64,000 bases of DNA from Erinaceus europaeus (GCF_950295315.1 NC_080166.1:99729999-99793998); one strand, 5' to 3'. Shown: positions 43,831 to 55,374, numbered from the stretch's first letter. Notes: generated from the sequence alone by a model not told the origin. Numbers and translations: made by a program.

Positions 43831-45156
43831 GTAGGGGTTTATCATAATGGTTTCATGTCAATGACAATTCTGTATCTGTATAAAACAAGCAAACATATGA
43901 AGTGAAATTCTGTAGACTGGCTCTAATTATAAGGCAATTGACTTTAGAGTATGTGTCTTCTTCAAACAGATTAAAAGCATAAACAAAATTTTATAGCTTT
44001 AAAATGTATTTTAAAGATAGCTTTTAACATTATCACTAAAATTTGTTTGTAAGGAGTCATCATCTACCCGATATACTAAATTTCAGTTTATAGTCTCTGG
44101 TGTTCATGTAAGTTTCTTAAAATGTTCTTTATAAGTATATCAAAACTAAATACACTTCACACTTGGAACATGTATTATATGTTAATTTTGATTCAATTAA
44201 AACATTAATGTAAATAGAATGTTAGCCAGGTCTAGTCCCAAACTGAAATCAGAACCACATAAAATACTCACTGTGACTAATGGTCATGATCACAAAAAAC
44301 TCTTTTGTAGATCTTATGCTTGAAAAAATTTAGCAGTGATGTGTCAATGGACATAATTTAGGTACAGGGATTTGTCAGTCTATCTTTCTTGAAAAAGTTA
44401 TTTACATCACTGCCTTTCTCTGTAGGTATAGAAATAATGCAATTGTCTTTTCAGTTAATTCACTTGAAATTGACAAATTGCTGAAAATTAAAGCAATTGC
44501 TTAGAAAATCACCTCTTCTACTCTGTAAATAAAGAGAAAAGATTAGAGAAGACATTAACTTGTTCAATATTTTACGCTTCTCTTGTCGACTTGAATATAT
44601 GTCTTACGGTTACATGTCTTTTGTTATAAAACATGGGTTTTTATGTTGAACATGCTCTTTGGTGTCACTGACTGACTGGTGACACAGAATTCCTTTCTGG
44701 GAGACTGTTGGTGACATAACCAACCTTTTAAGAGAACAGGGAGGCTACTCCACTCTCCTCTGTATATCGCTGTTGAGTCATGCTCATAATGAAGAAGGCA
44801 AACTTTCTAATAGCTTTATAAATAATTAGTTAGCCTCAGTCAACTTTGGTAATTAAATTAAGAAAATCATTTAACTTTCTTATATAATTGATTCAATTTT
44901 GAAAAATCAAAAAGTGATGAAAGATTGAATGTGCATCCCTTTCAGAATCTGGAAGACTATGTAATTTCTAAATAGGAACAGATAAATCAGCAGTGAGAAC
45001 ATCTTTAACCAGAATTTTAGAGACCTGAGTCTAAACATCTGCCCTCTCCTTACCAGTAGATAGAATAGTTTTGTGTGACCCATTTAAGCTCTTGGCATTT
45101 GGGGCCTCATTTATCAACATAAAGGCTGAAATGGGAAAATAATGAACCATGAATTT
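43831..45156. other. unassigned AT-rich sequence
   Basis: About 1.3 kb without recognised repeats, the longest clean stretch of the right half. No exon-like frame can be supported. Confidence 0.5.
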
Positions 45157-45166
45157 CTGGTTTCTT

Positions 45167-45429
45167 TTTTTTATTATTTATTTATTCCCTTTTGTTGCCC
45201 TTGTTGTTTTATTGTTGTAGTCGTCGTTGTTGGATAGGACAGAGAGAAATGGAGAGAGGAGGGGAAGGCAGAGAGGAGGAGAGAAAGATAGACACCTGCA
45301 GACCTGCTTCACTGCCTGTGAAGCGACTCCCCTGCAGGTGGGGAGCCGGGGTTCGAACCGGGATCCTTATTCCGGTCCTTGTGCTTTGCGCCACCTGTGC
45401 TTAACCCACTGCGCTACAGCCCGACTCCC
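45167..45429 (-). mobile_element. SINE type A-short
   Basis: Well-preserved minus-strand copy in a 10-bp TSD CTGGTTTCTT (45157-45166, 45430-45439). Contains GGGGTTCGAACCGGGATCC (intact box B, reverse complement) and the head end CTGCGCTACAGCCCGACTCC. Confidence 0.95.
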
Positions 45430-45439
45430 CTGGTTTCTT

Positions 45440-45822
45440 CTTTCTATATTGCTCTGATTTAACAAAGATTCTCCCCTGGAGAGGTTAAAGATGAATCAGT
45501 TCTGGAGATCTTGCAGGATGGAGAAATGGAGCCATAAGGCTCCTCTAAATGTGACTAGCTCACTGGGAAGCTACTACTGTCTTCCTAGCACAGTGGTCTT
45601 CTGAGAAGCTACCAAAAAGCTTCTTCCCTCTCTTTCACAATGCTACATTCAAACAATGAATAAATAATCTGATCCCTCAGAGTTCAAGTTGTGAGAATTT
45701 GTTGTTCCTGTATGAAAAGGACATCAGAGAAAGTGAACCATTTCTTCCCTGAGCATTACTATTAAGAACCTGCCATGCTAAAAATTGTTCTAGTCACCAC
45801 TAGTTAAAAAAAGAAAAAAGGC
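45440..45822. other. unassigned sequence
   Basis: No recognised repeat or exon. Confidence 0.5.
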
Positions 45823-46177
45823 AGGGGATCAGGCTGTAGTGCAGCTGGTTAAGCGCACATGGCACATGGCGCAAAACCCAAAGACCAGCCTAAGGATCTC
45901 TGTTGGAGCCCCTGGCTGCCCCCCTACAGGGGGGTCACTTCACAAGAGGTAAAACAGCTCTGCAGATGTCTATCTTTCTCTCCCCCCACTTATGTCTACC
46001 CCTTCTCTCTCAATTTCTCTCTGTCCTACCCAACAACAACAGCATTAACAACAATAACAATCACAACAAGGACACAAGGGCAACAAAAAATGGGAAAAAA
46101 ATGGCCTCCAGGAGTAGTGGATTCATGGTGCAGGTACCGAGCCCCAGCAATAATCTTGGAGGCAAAAAAAAAAAAAG
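45823..46177 (+). mobile_element. SINE type A-long
   Basis: GGGGATCAGGCTGTAGTGCAG, TTAAGCGCACATGGC, GATCTCTGTTGGAGCCCC, body, CTACCCAACAACAACAGC, 3' module GGCCTCCAGGAGTAG..AATCTTGGAGGC, 13-A tail. One G-T change in the outer stem. Confidence 0.93.
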
Positions 46178-46388
46178 TTATTTCAGACGGTTCAGGTGTA
46201 AGCCTGTTTGCTTGTAATGGTATCAAGTACATTTGATGCTATCATTTTTATATTAATTCCAAATAATTAAAAATGATTTTCTAGTATAAATCTTGATGTT
46301 CATAACGTACAGTGGATGAGAATTGAGGTGAGAGTGACTTACTAGGCAGCATATTCTGGCAAAACACATAAATAAATTGGGGGGGGGG
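46178..46388. other. unassigned; G-run at right end
   Basis: No repeat recognised. A nine-G run (46380-46388) borders the next LTR-like unit. Confidence 0.45.
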
Positions 46389-47100
46389 TGTCTGTGATAA
46401 GAGACGGGAAGTGAAGAGAGGAGCCCAAGCAATCTTGCTATGGTGTTAAATCCCAATGGAGAGTAACTGTGACTCAGTCCAAGAGGGTGTTATCTGCCTA
46501 AGATTTATCTCATAGTATATGTTATGCTATGTCAAGGTGTGTCATGTCCAAGAGTTATGCCAATCTTAAGGGAGCTTAAGTATCTATACACTTAAGTATC
46601 TATACACTCACTCACCAGTCATCAGTTAACATCTGCAGGGTAGTCAGGGATATGTAAATTTCTAGGCACTTCTGTCTTTTCCTGAGAATAGGCAAAGGGC
46701 TTCTATTCACTGGTGAGTAGTCCTCTAACAGAGTAAGAACTGCTTGTGCATTGAACACCGGCAAGGTCTATGGGAGTACTACTTGTATATATTCCATGAA
46801 CAACCATAAAGGTGATGAACCTCATGGATGCTGATTAATGATGGATAGGATGTATTTTCATCCCTGTGACTGAAGGTACATAAAATAGAAATGATGCAGG
46901 AAAAGAAGCTTTGTATAGCTTCAGGAGGAGGGGGAGTCTGTTCTGGAACATTCTGAGCTTGTTCTCCACTGTTCTGCTGTGAGTGCTCTACTAGGAAACT
47001 AGATGGTTCCCAAGACCCTTGCTTTGGTCTCAGTGAACAGGGCTATGACATTGAGTTTCTGTGACCTTCTCATCATAAAACTCTTATCTAGTCACATACA
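46389..47100 (+). mobile_element. LTR-like unit, weak
   Basis: Begins TGTCTGTG and ends CACATACA (7 of 8 inverted match), 712 bp. It has TATATATT near 46790 and ATAAAA near 47076. A 16-bp tandem duplication CTTAAGTATCTATACA lies at 46575-46590 and 46591-46606. No TSD is seen and no family is recognised, so this could be chance. Confidence 0.3.
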
Positions 47101-47531
47101 TTTTTTCCTTAAGTTTTTTTCTCAGACTGACAGTGACTTTCCTTCCTGTAATAATATAAAATGTACACTTATAAAAATTCAAATAATGACAATCAAAAAT
47201 ATTCACGAAAATATGCTTTGAGCCAGTCTACAAACCAGGGTATAATATTTGCTAACAGACTGCTATAAGTTCATGCAATATCTTTTAGCTCTCAGACATA
47301 CAAACACCCACACATACATTTATTTGTATAAGTGAGATAACTTACAAAATGATTTATATGAATACAGGAATTCTTATTTGTTTTGGTTGCTAGATGTGGG
47401 TGACATTGGATCACTGAACAGGTTTTTTTAAAATTTTTTTACAAATTGCATGTCATGAAATTGATAGTATTTTATGAGATCCACAATATTAAACATATCT
47501 TCTCTGAATTTTTTGTCATTTAAAATTATTG
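47101..47531. other. unassigned sequence
   Basis: No recognised repeat or exon. Confidence 0.5.
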
Positions 47532-47533
47532 CT

Positions 47534-47748
47534 GGGGGCAGGCAGTGGCACACCTGGTTAAGCACACACATTACTGTGCACAAAGATCCGGGTTCAAATC
47601 CTGGTCCTCACCTGAAGGGGGAAAGCTTCATAACTGGTAAAGCAGGTCTGCAGGTATCTCTATGTCTCTCTCCTGCACTATTTGCCCTCCCCTCACAATT
47701 TCTCTCTGTCTCTATTAAAAATAAATAAATAAGTAAAGATTAAAAAGG
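47534..47748 (+). mobile_element. SINE type B
   Basis: GGGGGCAGGCAGTGGCACACC, GGTTAAGCACACAC, GGGTTCAAATCC, GGGGGAAAGCTTCATAACTGG, CTCTCTGTCTCTATTAAAAATAAAT, shown in parts. Flanks AAAATTATTGC / AAAATATTGC are a likely TSD with one indel. Confidence 0.9.
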
Positions 47749-47969
47749 AAAAAATATTGCCAATGACTATGGAAATTAATATAAATATAGTGATTATGAT
47801 CAAATTTTACATATATGGTTTTGTATTTATCCTTTTTAAAAAATTATTATTATTCTACAGATCTTTATTCCTGAGGTCTCAGAGATCTGCTTAGTACTAA
47901 ATGCTATCATATGTTATCCTTGTTTTTCTTAGCCTTTCTTTCTCTTTCTGTCTGTCTGTCTTTCTTCCT

Positions 47970-48293
47970 TCTTTGCCTCCAGGGTTATCGCTGGGGCTTG
48001 GTGCCTGCACCATGAATCCACAGCTCCTGGAGGCCATATTTTTCTCATTTTGTTGCCCTTGTTGCTGCAGTTATTGTTATTATTGCCACTTATGTTGTTG
48101 AATAGGACAGAGAGAAATCGAGAGAGGAGGTGAGACAGAGAGGGAGAGAGAAAGACACTTGCAGACCTGTTTCACTGCTTGTGAGGTGACCCCCCCTGCA
48201 GGTGGGAAGCTGGGGGTTTGAAACGGGATCCTTATGCTGATCCTTGCGGTTTGCTCCACTTGCGCTTAACCTGCTGCTAGCGCCCGACCCCCT
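47970..48293 (-). mobile_element. SINE type A-long
   Basis: Minus strand: TTTGCCTCCAGGGTTATCGC, CACAGCTCCTGGAGGCC, ATAGGACAGAGAGAAATCG, GTTTGAAACGGGATCC, head ..AACCTGCTGCTAGCGCCCGACCCCC. The 9-bp outer stem GCCTCCAGG/CCTGGAGGC is intact. Confidence 0.93.
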
Positions 48294-48307
48294 TAGGCTA
48301 ACTTTCT

Positions 48308-48497
48308 TTAAAAAAAAAAAAACTTTATTTATTGGATAGAGACAGCCAGAAATCGAGAGGGAAGGGAGGGCAGTAGGAATATGATAGAGAGACACAGCCC
48401 TGCTTCACCACTTGCAAAGCTTTCCTCCTGCTGGTGGGGACTAGAGGATCCAATCATTGTAACATGCACTCAACCAGGTGCGCCACCACCAGCCCCC
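48308..48497 (-). mobile_element. SINE type B
   Basis: Minus strand: AAACTTTATTTATTGGATAG, ACAGCCAGAAATCGAG, AAAGCTTTCCTCCTGC, head ..CTCAACCAGGTGCGCCACC. Confidence 0.9.
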
Positions 48498-48877
48498 AAT
48501 TTTCTAGACTTAAATTGCTAGTAGGAAACTTTGGACTAAAGAAATTTCTGTCATTTTCTATAACCCCGAATTTCATTTTGGAATGTGAATTCTAGGTGCT
48601 ACCTTTGCTATAGCCCAGATTTTATTTTATTTGCTAAACTGTTCATTACTAAAACGGAATATTACATATATATATATATATTTTTTTTTTTCTGATAGAA
48701 ACAGAAACCTCAAAGGTAGTGTAAGTAAACATAGATAATTAATTTGATGATAAGTATACTCCATGGAAAGGCCTATCAATTTAATATGATCCATTTGTAT
48801 TTTGAGCTTATAAAATAGAGAATTTAGTGTTTGTCACTGAAACATTTTGTATCGCTTGTGGAAACTTGTGCTTTGTT
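48498..48877. other. unassigned; (TA)n-(T)n tract
   Basis: A (TA)8-like tract followed by a T-run at about 48665-48691. No repeat family or gene recognised. Confidence 0.5.
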
Positions 48878-49152
48878 GGAGCCAGGTGGCGGTGCGCTGG
48901 GTCAAGCATACATATCACCATACACAAAGGCTGGAGGTTGAGCCCCTCCCTCTTCCCCAACTACCGGGGAACTCTTCATGAGTGGTGAGACAGGTCTGTA
49001 GGTGTCTATCTTTCCCTTACCTTCTCAAGTTCTCCCTCCCCTCTCAATTTCTTTATGTCCTGTTAAATAAAAGTAGAAGGAAAAGAATGGGAGTGGTGGA
49101 TTTGTAGTGCAGGTACAGAGCCCTGGCGATAAGCATGGTGGGGGAAAAAAAA
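48878..49152 (+). mobile_element. SINE type A-long, diverged
   Basis: GGAGCCAGGTGGCGGTGCGC, GGAGGTTGAGCCCC, GTGAGACAGGTCTGTAGG, body, TGTCCTGTTAAATAAAAG. The CAA-rich stretch is deleted before the 3' module (GAGTGGTGGATTTGTAGTGCAGG..AGCCCTGGCGAT). Confidence 0.8.
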
Positions 49153-49728
49153 GTTCTGTGTGTTAGGGAAGACACTTGGTGGAGAGTACTCTTAGGAAAC
49201 TTGTTCAATATTCAGTATGGTGGGAGGCACACTTTCTCTTCTCAGGTATTTTCTGCTGGGATTTGGTAGTTGGACAACATGGAGGACCAAAGCCCAAGCT
49301 GGCTATTTGCTATCTGATAGGTAGATTGGATGACTCAAAGGGAATTACTGAGCTTTTGTCTTTAAGGACAGAAGCTGACTCAGGATGGAGCTATCCAGGA
49401 CAGAGAAATCACAACTGAATCCTGAAGGCTTGCCAGAAGACAATTGGTTATTCCTTCCTCAAGGAACTGGTTCTCTAGGGTTTTCCTGGTTGTGCTCTTG
49501 GCTTTTGTCAAAGTTTGGGACATCAAGGATGGAAGAATGCTTTACAGAGCTTTTTGTGCCTTCCAATTTTTGAGCAAGATATTTGTTTTTTTTATGTCCT
49601 AGTTTATATTCTTGTGAAGTTCTATCAGCTTACTAAGCTCTCAACCCAATACTGTGAGCATTTCTCTCCCCAAAAGAGACATGGGCTTAATAAAACCTAG
49701 TGATTCTCTGAATTAAAAAAAAAAATGC
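49153..49728 (+). other. possible retroposed transcript end of unknown origin
   Basis: An AATAAA at about 49689-49694 is followed within about 20 bp by a 12-A run (to about 49727), as in a polyadenylated cDNA 3' end. Upstream sequence (e.g. GGACAACATGGAGGACCAAAG, shown in part) is less AT-rich than its surroundings but unrecognised, with stops in all frames (open frames of 60-80 codons). No clear TSD. It could also be a SINE/LTR-unrelated chance tract. Confidence 0.3.
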
Positions 49729-49756
49729 CTTTTTTTCCCTTAAAAAGATATTCTTG

Positions 49757-49878
49757 AGGCTCAGGAGATAGTGCAGTTGATAAAGATTTGAACTCTCAAG
49801 CATGTGGTCCTGAGTTCGATTTATAGACCAGTGATGCTCAGGTTCTCCTTTTCTCTCATAAATGAATGAGTAGAAAAT
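49757..49878 (+). mobile_element. SINE type C
   Basis: GGCTCAGGAGATAGTGCAG, TTTGAACTCTCAAGCATG, GGTCCTGAGTTCGAT, CAGTGATGCTCAGG, CTCTCATAAATGAATG. Its tail is the site of the following L1 insertion. Confidence 0.85.
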
Positions 49879-49892
49879 AAATAGATAAGTCT

Positions 49893-50440
49893 CTTTTTCA
49901 TCTTTTCTTTCTTTTAAATTTTTTTTTATTTATAGAAAGGAAACATTGACAAAACCATAGGATAAGAGGGGTACAACTTCGCACAATTCCCACCACCAGA
50001 CCTATGTATACCATTCCCTCCACTGATAGCTTTCCTATTCTCTAACCCTCTGGGAGTATGGACCCAAGATCATTGTGGGTTGCAGAAAGTTGAAGGTCTG
50101 GCTTCTGTAATTGCTTCCCTGCTGAACGTGGGCATTGACAGGTCGATCCATACTCCTAGCCTGTCTTTCTCTTTCTCTAGTGGGGAAGGGCTGTGGGGAA
50201 GCAGAGTTCCAAGTCACATTGGTGGAGTTGTCTGTCCAGGGAAGTCTGGTCACATCCTGCTAGCATCTGGAACCTGGTGGCTGAAAAGAGAGTTAATATA
50301 CAAAGCCAAACAAATTGATGACGAATCATGGACCTAAAGGCTGGAATAGTGCAGATAAAGTGTTGGGGGGGGCGGTCCTCCATTTTGTAGATAGCTAGTG
50401 GGCATATTTTAGTTTTCAAAGGGCCTGTAACTATACTAGT

Positions 50441-50477
<37 letters not shown>

Positions 50478-50949
50478 CTGAGCCTGAAATATGATATGCA
50501 GGTGGATCCTAATTATTGTCTGGGGAGATGATGTCATTGCTGGGATAAGGACCAGAAAGCCTAATCGGAAGAGAGCAACTCCCTAATATGGGAAAGGGGT
50601 ATAAATATTACTGTAAACCCCATCGATTTGATGTGATCTGGGGCCCATAATTAGCTTAGGAGTCTGTGTAACCTCTACATCCCTCTAGATCTGAATTCAC
50701 ATTTTGTGGTCATGAGTAGGAACATTCCAAGCTGCCCCAGTATCGGCCCATCTTCCTCAGGTGTAGCATAGAGTATGTTGTCCAGCCTCCCTTCAGAGGA
50801 TGGAACGTTCTCTACTATTGTTGATCCAGGTTGAGGGCAAGGTCCTATGGGGGCCCACAAAGGGGTCTAGTTTGTTGTTCCTGTTGGAAATGACCAGTAA
50901 CAATGGAGAGAGGGATTTATTTGAGTTCTATTTGCGTTTATTTGACAGG
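49893..50949 (-). mobile_element. L1 3'-UTR insertion, long form
   Basis: Minus-strand copy in a perfect 13-bp TSD AATAGATAAGTCT (49880-49892, 50950-50962). It begins at TTTATTTATAGAAAGGAAAC and keeps the block after GGGGGGGGCGGTCC that marks the long form. It carries a 34-T internal run (50442-50475) and is truncated near GAGAGGGATTTATTTGAG. Confidence 0.94.
50442..50475. repeat. 34-T homopolymer inside the L1 3' UTR
   Basis: An internal A-tract of the L1 (A on its sense strand) at the same place as the 11-T run at 13903-13913 in another copy. Expanded here. Confidence 0.95.
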
Positions 50950-50979
50950 AATAGATAAGTCTTTAAATGAACTTGTTTA

Positions 50980-51122
50980 ATTTTTTTTATGACAGTGAAT
51001 AGCAGAGAAAGGACCTAGAGCACCACTCAGCCCTAACATAGGTGGTGTTTGTAATTAAGTCTGGGGGCCTGGAAGACCTCAGGAATACAAGTCCTTTGCT
51101 TAACCAGCTCTGTAGCACTGAA
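50980..51122 (-). mobile_element. SINE type D
   Basis: GACCTAGAGCACCACTCAGCC, GTTTGTAATTAAGTCTGGG, GACCTCAGGAATACAAGTCC, AACCAGCTCTGTAGCAC: reverse-complement type D order, diverged. Confidence 0.7.
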
Positions 51123-52385
51123 GGAATTCTACTTGAGTTTTAGAAATGGGCAGATCTTCATGTGCAGTATCGTGTTTTGATTTGCTCTGAAATGATTCTT
51201 CTCTATTTTTATAGGTTGCGTTGTCCATAAATTGGATCTAGTATAAACATTTACCTTTTTATCCAAGGTAGTTCATCAAGTATTTGTTTCTGCTAGACTT
51301 ATGCTCCTCCCTTTCTAATAGATGTTTTCTAAATGAAGAAAGCTTTCTTGGTTTGTTGAATTTTTAATGTTTAATTGCATTGGTAATATAGCATCTTCAG
51401 TTAATTTATTGATTCTCTCTCTCTCTTTCCCAGATTTACAGAGAGGTATTTAACTCTACCTGCTTTAAAATCCCTCTATTATATATATGATTTCTAATAA
51501 ATGCCTTTGATACAGTCAATTCCATATTCCTATATGTGTGTTTTCTTCCTTAAGAACAGTAGCCCAGTTAGCTACTTTCTAGAGGTTTGATTTGATTTTC
51601 CGTATTACTGAGAACTTGTTTCATAGGCAGTTTAGTGTATTTCAAAATGAGTTTTTTCTCTTTTGTAGATTTGCCTATTCTTCCTGTCCTCATGAAAGCT
51701 TTTGTATGTTTCTCTAAAGACTGAAAATTTTCTCCAATTCCTCTGCCAATACTGTCTGAAGTTCTTCATTCTTTTGAGTGGTGCTGAGGAATTATGGTTG
51801 CAGCTACTTGGAGTTGAGTGTGCTTTGATACCTCCTGCTCTAAGGACTTGATCTTGCTTATAATGTTAGCCATCAACTCAATTTATAAAACATTTAAATT
51901 TCTCTTCTGTTTGGACTTTTGTGTAAAAATATCTCAAGGTCTGATTTATTCATGGTTTCAACACTAGCAATTTCTGAGTCCTTTTTAGGGTTTGGATTCT
52001 AGTATAACAGATTAAAATTGGCTAAATCTCTCAAATATTTGATGTCTTTCTAGAGCCAAATTCTCCCATGGCTAGTTTGTTTCTCCTAGCATAGAAATGG
52101 AAAAAGCAAAGCAAATAATTGAGTAACTCTTTTGTTAGTGTTCATTGTATATTTGATTGGTAATATTTATTATCTGTTTGGAAAATAATTCTAACATAAC
52201 ACATTAAGAAGAAATGGACAGACAAAGCAAAATGTAACTGAAAAAAAAAACCTAAAAGATAGGTAGCTGAAGGCATGATCATATTCAAAACATTCTCAGT
52301 GTAACTTCTTTGTATGTGGGTTTCATTCCCAGACAGGCTGTCTCTTAGTGGTTGTGAAATAACCTACAGAATCTTAGGCTTATAG
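51123..52385. other. unassigned; faint old-LINE character
   Basis: T-rich text such as AAAATTTTCTCCAATTCCTCTGCC, shown in part, and AAGTTCTTCATTCTTTTGAG near 51725-51780 is reminiscent of antisense L1 ORF1/ORF2 but I cannot place it. A (TA)n/(CT)n tract lies near 51415-51490. No gene supported. Confidence 0.35.
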
Positions 52386-52500
52386 TGGGGAGACAGCATA
52401 AAGATCATGCAAAATGATGTTCATGTCTGAGGCTCTGAGGTTCAGGGTTCAATCTCAAGCACCACCATAACCAAAAGCTGAGCAATGATCTGATTTAAAA
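52386..52500 (+). mobile_element. SINE type D
   Basis: GTGGGGAGACAGCATAAAGATC, TTCATGTCTGAGGCTCTGAGG, CAGGGTTCAATCTCAAGC, ACCAAAAGCTGAGCAATGATC. Plus orientation, moderately diverged. Confidence 0.8.
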
Positions 52501-52546
52501 AAACAAACACTTCAGATGTATCATCTACCAGCTCTGTGGATGTGTA

Positions 52547-52557
52547 TGAGAGAGAGA

Positions 52558-52593
<36 letters not shown>

Positions 52594-52650
52594 CAGAGAA
52601 TGAAGAAGAAGAAGGAAGAGGAGGAGGAGGAGGAGGAAGAGGAGGAGGAC
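52547..52650. repeat. (GA)n-(GAGACA)n-(GAG)n purine tract
   Basis: About 104 bp almost pure purine: GA dinucleotides, then ACAGAG units, GAA and GAGGAG triplets. It follows a type D SINE and may have grown from its tail. Confidence 0.97.
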
Positions 52651-52732
52651 TTATTTCCAATTGTTTGAAATACTGTTCTCTTGATCATTGCTGTGTCTTA
52701 GGGTCTAGTGCTTTCTTAGAAACATTCACTGT

Positions 52733-52935
52733 GGGGGACAGATGCACCTGGACCCAGGTTCAAGTCCCTGGTCCCCACCTGCAGGGGGAAAGCTTCATGA
52801 GTGGTGAAGTAGGGCTGCAGGTGTCTCTCTGTCTCTTTCCCTCTCCACTACCCCCTCCCTTCTCAATTTCTCTCTGTCTCTATCCAATAAATAAATAAAT
52901 AAGTAAATAAATAAAAAATAATAAAAAAGAAAAAA
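52733..52935 (+). mobile_element. SINE type B, head shortened
   Basis: GGGGGACAGATGCACCTGG, CCCAGGTTCAAGTCCCTGG, GGGGGAAAGCTTCATGAGTGG, CTGTCTCTATCCAATAAATA, shown in parts, and a long AAAT-rich tail. About 20 bases are missing between the head and box B. Confidence 0.9.
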
Positions 52936-53484
52936 ATGAGATCTTACACAGTAAGCCCAAAATAAATGGCTCAGCTCTATGGACAAGTTTTCCTGTGCTC
53001 CTGTGGCATGACTGACAGAATTAACAAAGGCATTCAATGTCATTAAGTGTCATGTTCTTCACTTGCCCCAGCAACTCTTTGGTTCTGTAGTTTTATAATA
53101 ATATTGGAAGGTCTTCTTATTCCAGTCTCTTAGAAAAGAAATATAATTACATTTATTTATTTGTTTATTTTACTGTATGTGGAGGGGGTTGCTATGAACT
53201 AGTACATGTGTGACCCCATCATTCTCAAGTCAATTTTCTTATTCTTTTCAGTGTATTATATTCTGTCCTCTCTTGCCCTGCCCTGCTATATCACTCCAAA
53301 AGAAAAGAGGGAAAAGATTCCATAGCACTTATCTCCTCTCCATGGAGCTTTTACTAGTACATATGGTACTAATGGGTGGAGTTGGAGCTCTCATTTAGGG
53401 ACAGTGTGTGGCAGAGTGGACATACACCCTACTGGGAGAGTTATCTCATAGAACCAGGAGTATCACATTTTAATACAATGTCTG
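52936..53484. other. unassigned sequence
   Basis: A short TTTATTTATTTG tract near 53150; no other repeat or gene recognised. Confidence 0.5.
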
Positions 53485-53660
53485 TTAAGCATCAAGAATT
53501 GTGTTAAGTACTTTTGTATACTTTTGCTCACATTTTTATCTCATCTTGCTTGAGATAAACCTAAAAGATTCACCTAAAGATTAGAAAGATGAGAATTTGA
53601 GAAGTTAAGTCATGACCTATAAATGAAGCAGGTCAATTAAAAAAGTTCTGATATATGCCT
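53485..53660 (-). repeat. MIR-like SINE relic
   Basis: AAGAATTGTGTTAAGTACTTTTG..ACATTTTTATCTCATC..AGAATTTGAGAAGTTAAGTCATGACC follows the reverse-complement MIR order (GCACTGTGCTAAGCGCTTTAC, ATCTCATTTAATCC, AGAGAGGTTAAGTAACTTGCC). Quite diverged. Confidence 0.55.
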
Positions 53661-54181
53661 GAGATTCTGCTTTCTCCTTATTTCCTGGCTGCCTGCAGTC
53701 TGCTTTCTACATTTCTACATCTCACTGGGAGAAGCCTTCCTAAAATCTTTTCAGCTATACTGTTTGTATAAATTATCTCAGTGACCATATATAAGCAAAC
53801 CTCTTATATTAGCCTTTTTATTACTTCAATTGCTAGAGAAATCTTGCTTCCTATTTCTGGTCTTATGAGACTGATGAAGGATCAGTTTGATTGATTTTAA
53901 GATATAAAAGTACAGCTATATTATTTTAGCCATTTACATGTGCTTACTTGAACCTCTGGAAGACTTAAGGTATCTAACTCATGTTTGTGAGTACTGAACA
54001 TTATGTCAAATAATCTTGCATACATTGTCTTATTTCAGATCCCTTTTGGTTAGACTCTAGTTAAATCACAGACATTTATAATAAACTTTAATAATTTCTT
54101 ATATTTTCCAGGGTATTTTTTCAACAAAAGAAATCATACCATTCAGCATTCCATTTCATTGCTTTATGTGAAGTTTAATTT
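53661..54181. other. unassigned sequence
   Basis: No recognised repeat or gene. Confidence 0.5.
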
Positions 54182-54198
54182 TATTTTTTTCTATTTTT

Positions 54199-54493
54199 CA
54201 AGTTTCTTTTTTTAAAGTTTTTTTTTATATTTATTCCCTTTTGTTGCCCTTGGTTTATTGTTGTAGTTATTAGTGTTGTTATTGATGTTGTTGTTGGATA
54301 GGACAGAGAGAAATCGAGAGAGGAGGGGAAGACAGAGAGTGGGAGAGAAAGATAGACACTGTAGACCTGCTTCACTGCTTGTGAAGCGACTCCCCTGCAG
54401 GTGGGGAGCCCGGGGCTCGAACTGGGATCGTGATGCCGGTCCTTGCGCTATATGCCACGCACACTTAACCCACTGAGCTACCGCCCAACTCCA
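54199..54493 (-). mobile_element. SINE type A-short
   Basis: Minus strand: TTTATATTTATTCCCTTTTGTTGCCC, shown in part, TTGTTGGATAGGACAGAG, GGGCTCGAACTGGGATC, head ..CTGAGCTACCGCCCAACTCC. T-rich flanks (ATTTTTTCTATTTTT) suggest a TSD of about 15 bp. Confidence 0.93.
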
Positions 54494-55361
54494 TATTTTT
54501 TCTATTTTTATTAGTGATTTAAGTTCAGTTCTGCAGTTTATACGTGTCTGTACAAATAAAATGCAGTTTTAAATGTTTTTAGAGGACTAGCTTGCCTTTG
54601 AAAAATGCCACATGTGATTATGTGCCATTGGTTTATTGCTTCATTGATGACAATATATTCTTTATCTCTTCTATAAAGTTCAGTAGTTTTACTGGTTGAA
54701 TACACAGTTAATTTGCTTTTATGACATAAGCTAGTACTAAAAAAACCTGGTGCATCTACAGGAAAAATCAATTGAATCAGATAATAGCATGGATTTAAGA
54801 GCAAATATACACCTTTATAGTTTTAATATCTAATTTAAACGAAGAAACTGTTAGAAATTTCAACCTTTCTTCTCTCCCTTCCAAGTTTATTTGACTCAAA
54901 ACAAATTTCAATGCCATAAACTCTATTTTCTGTTACTAATCAGCTACTCCGGTTAGTATTCCTTAAATAGTCATTAAGGCTGGGATGAGTTTTTAGTCAC
55001 TTCTGAAACTTAAAGAAAACTTGGTTCAACCCATTAAGAGAACAGAAAATTCTCTAATATCCCCCAGGATATTTATAAAACAATGTGATTAAATACAAGA
55101 GGAAATAACATCTCCTGGGGATATTTATTAAATAAACTTTCCTAAATACATATGACAAATACATTTACTTTTCCAAGATGTCTAATTACCAAGATCAATT
55201 TATTTAATTAAGTTACCTTAACTATCCCAATATTTTTTAAACTCTTCCATGATAATGAATTAACTAATAATGAAACCTGTTTTATGAAATAGGCACCAAG
55301 ATGATCAAGTCATGTGTGTGCCATTAGTATTTTTTATGTTAGTAAATACATTTGGAGAAAA
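54494..55361. other. unassigned AT-rich sequence
   Basis: A local near-duplicate TCTCTAATATCCCCCAGGATATTTAT / CTCCTGGGGATATTTATT (about 55051-55130), partly inverted, is the only structure noted. No gene. Confidence 0.45.
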
Positions 55362-55374
55362 TAAAGCCATAATT

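Noticed and set aside
52536..52898. 120-codon frame with a Glu/Arg-rich start
   Set aside because: It is the translation of the purine microsatellite and the adjacent type B SINE.
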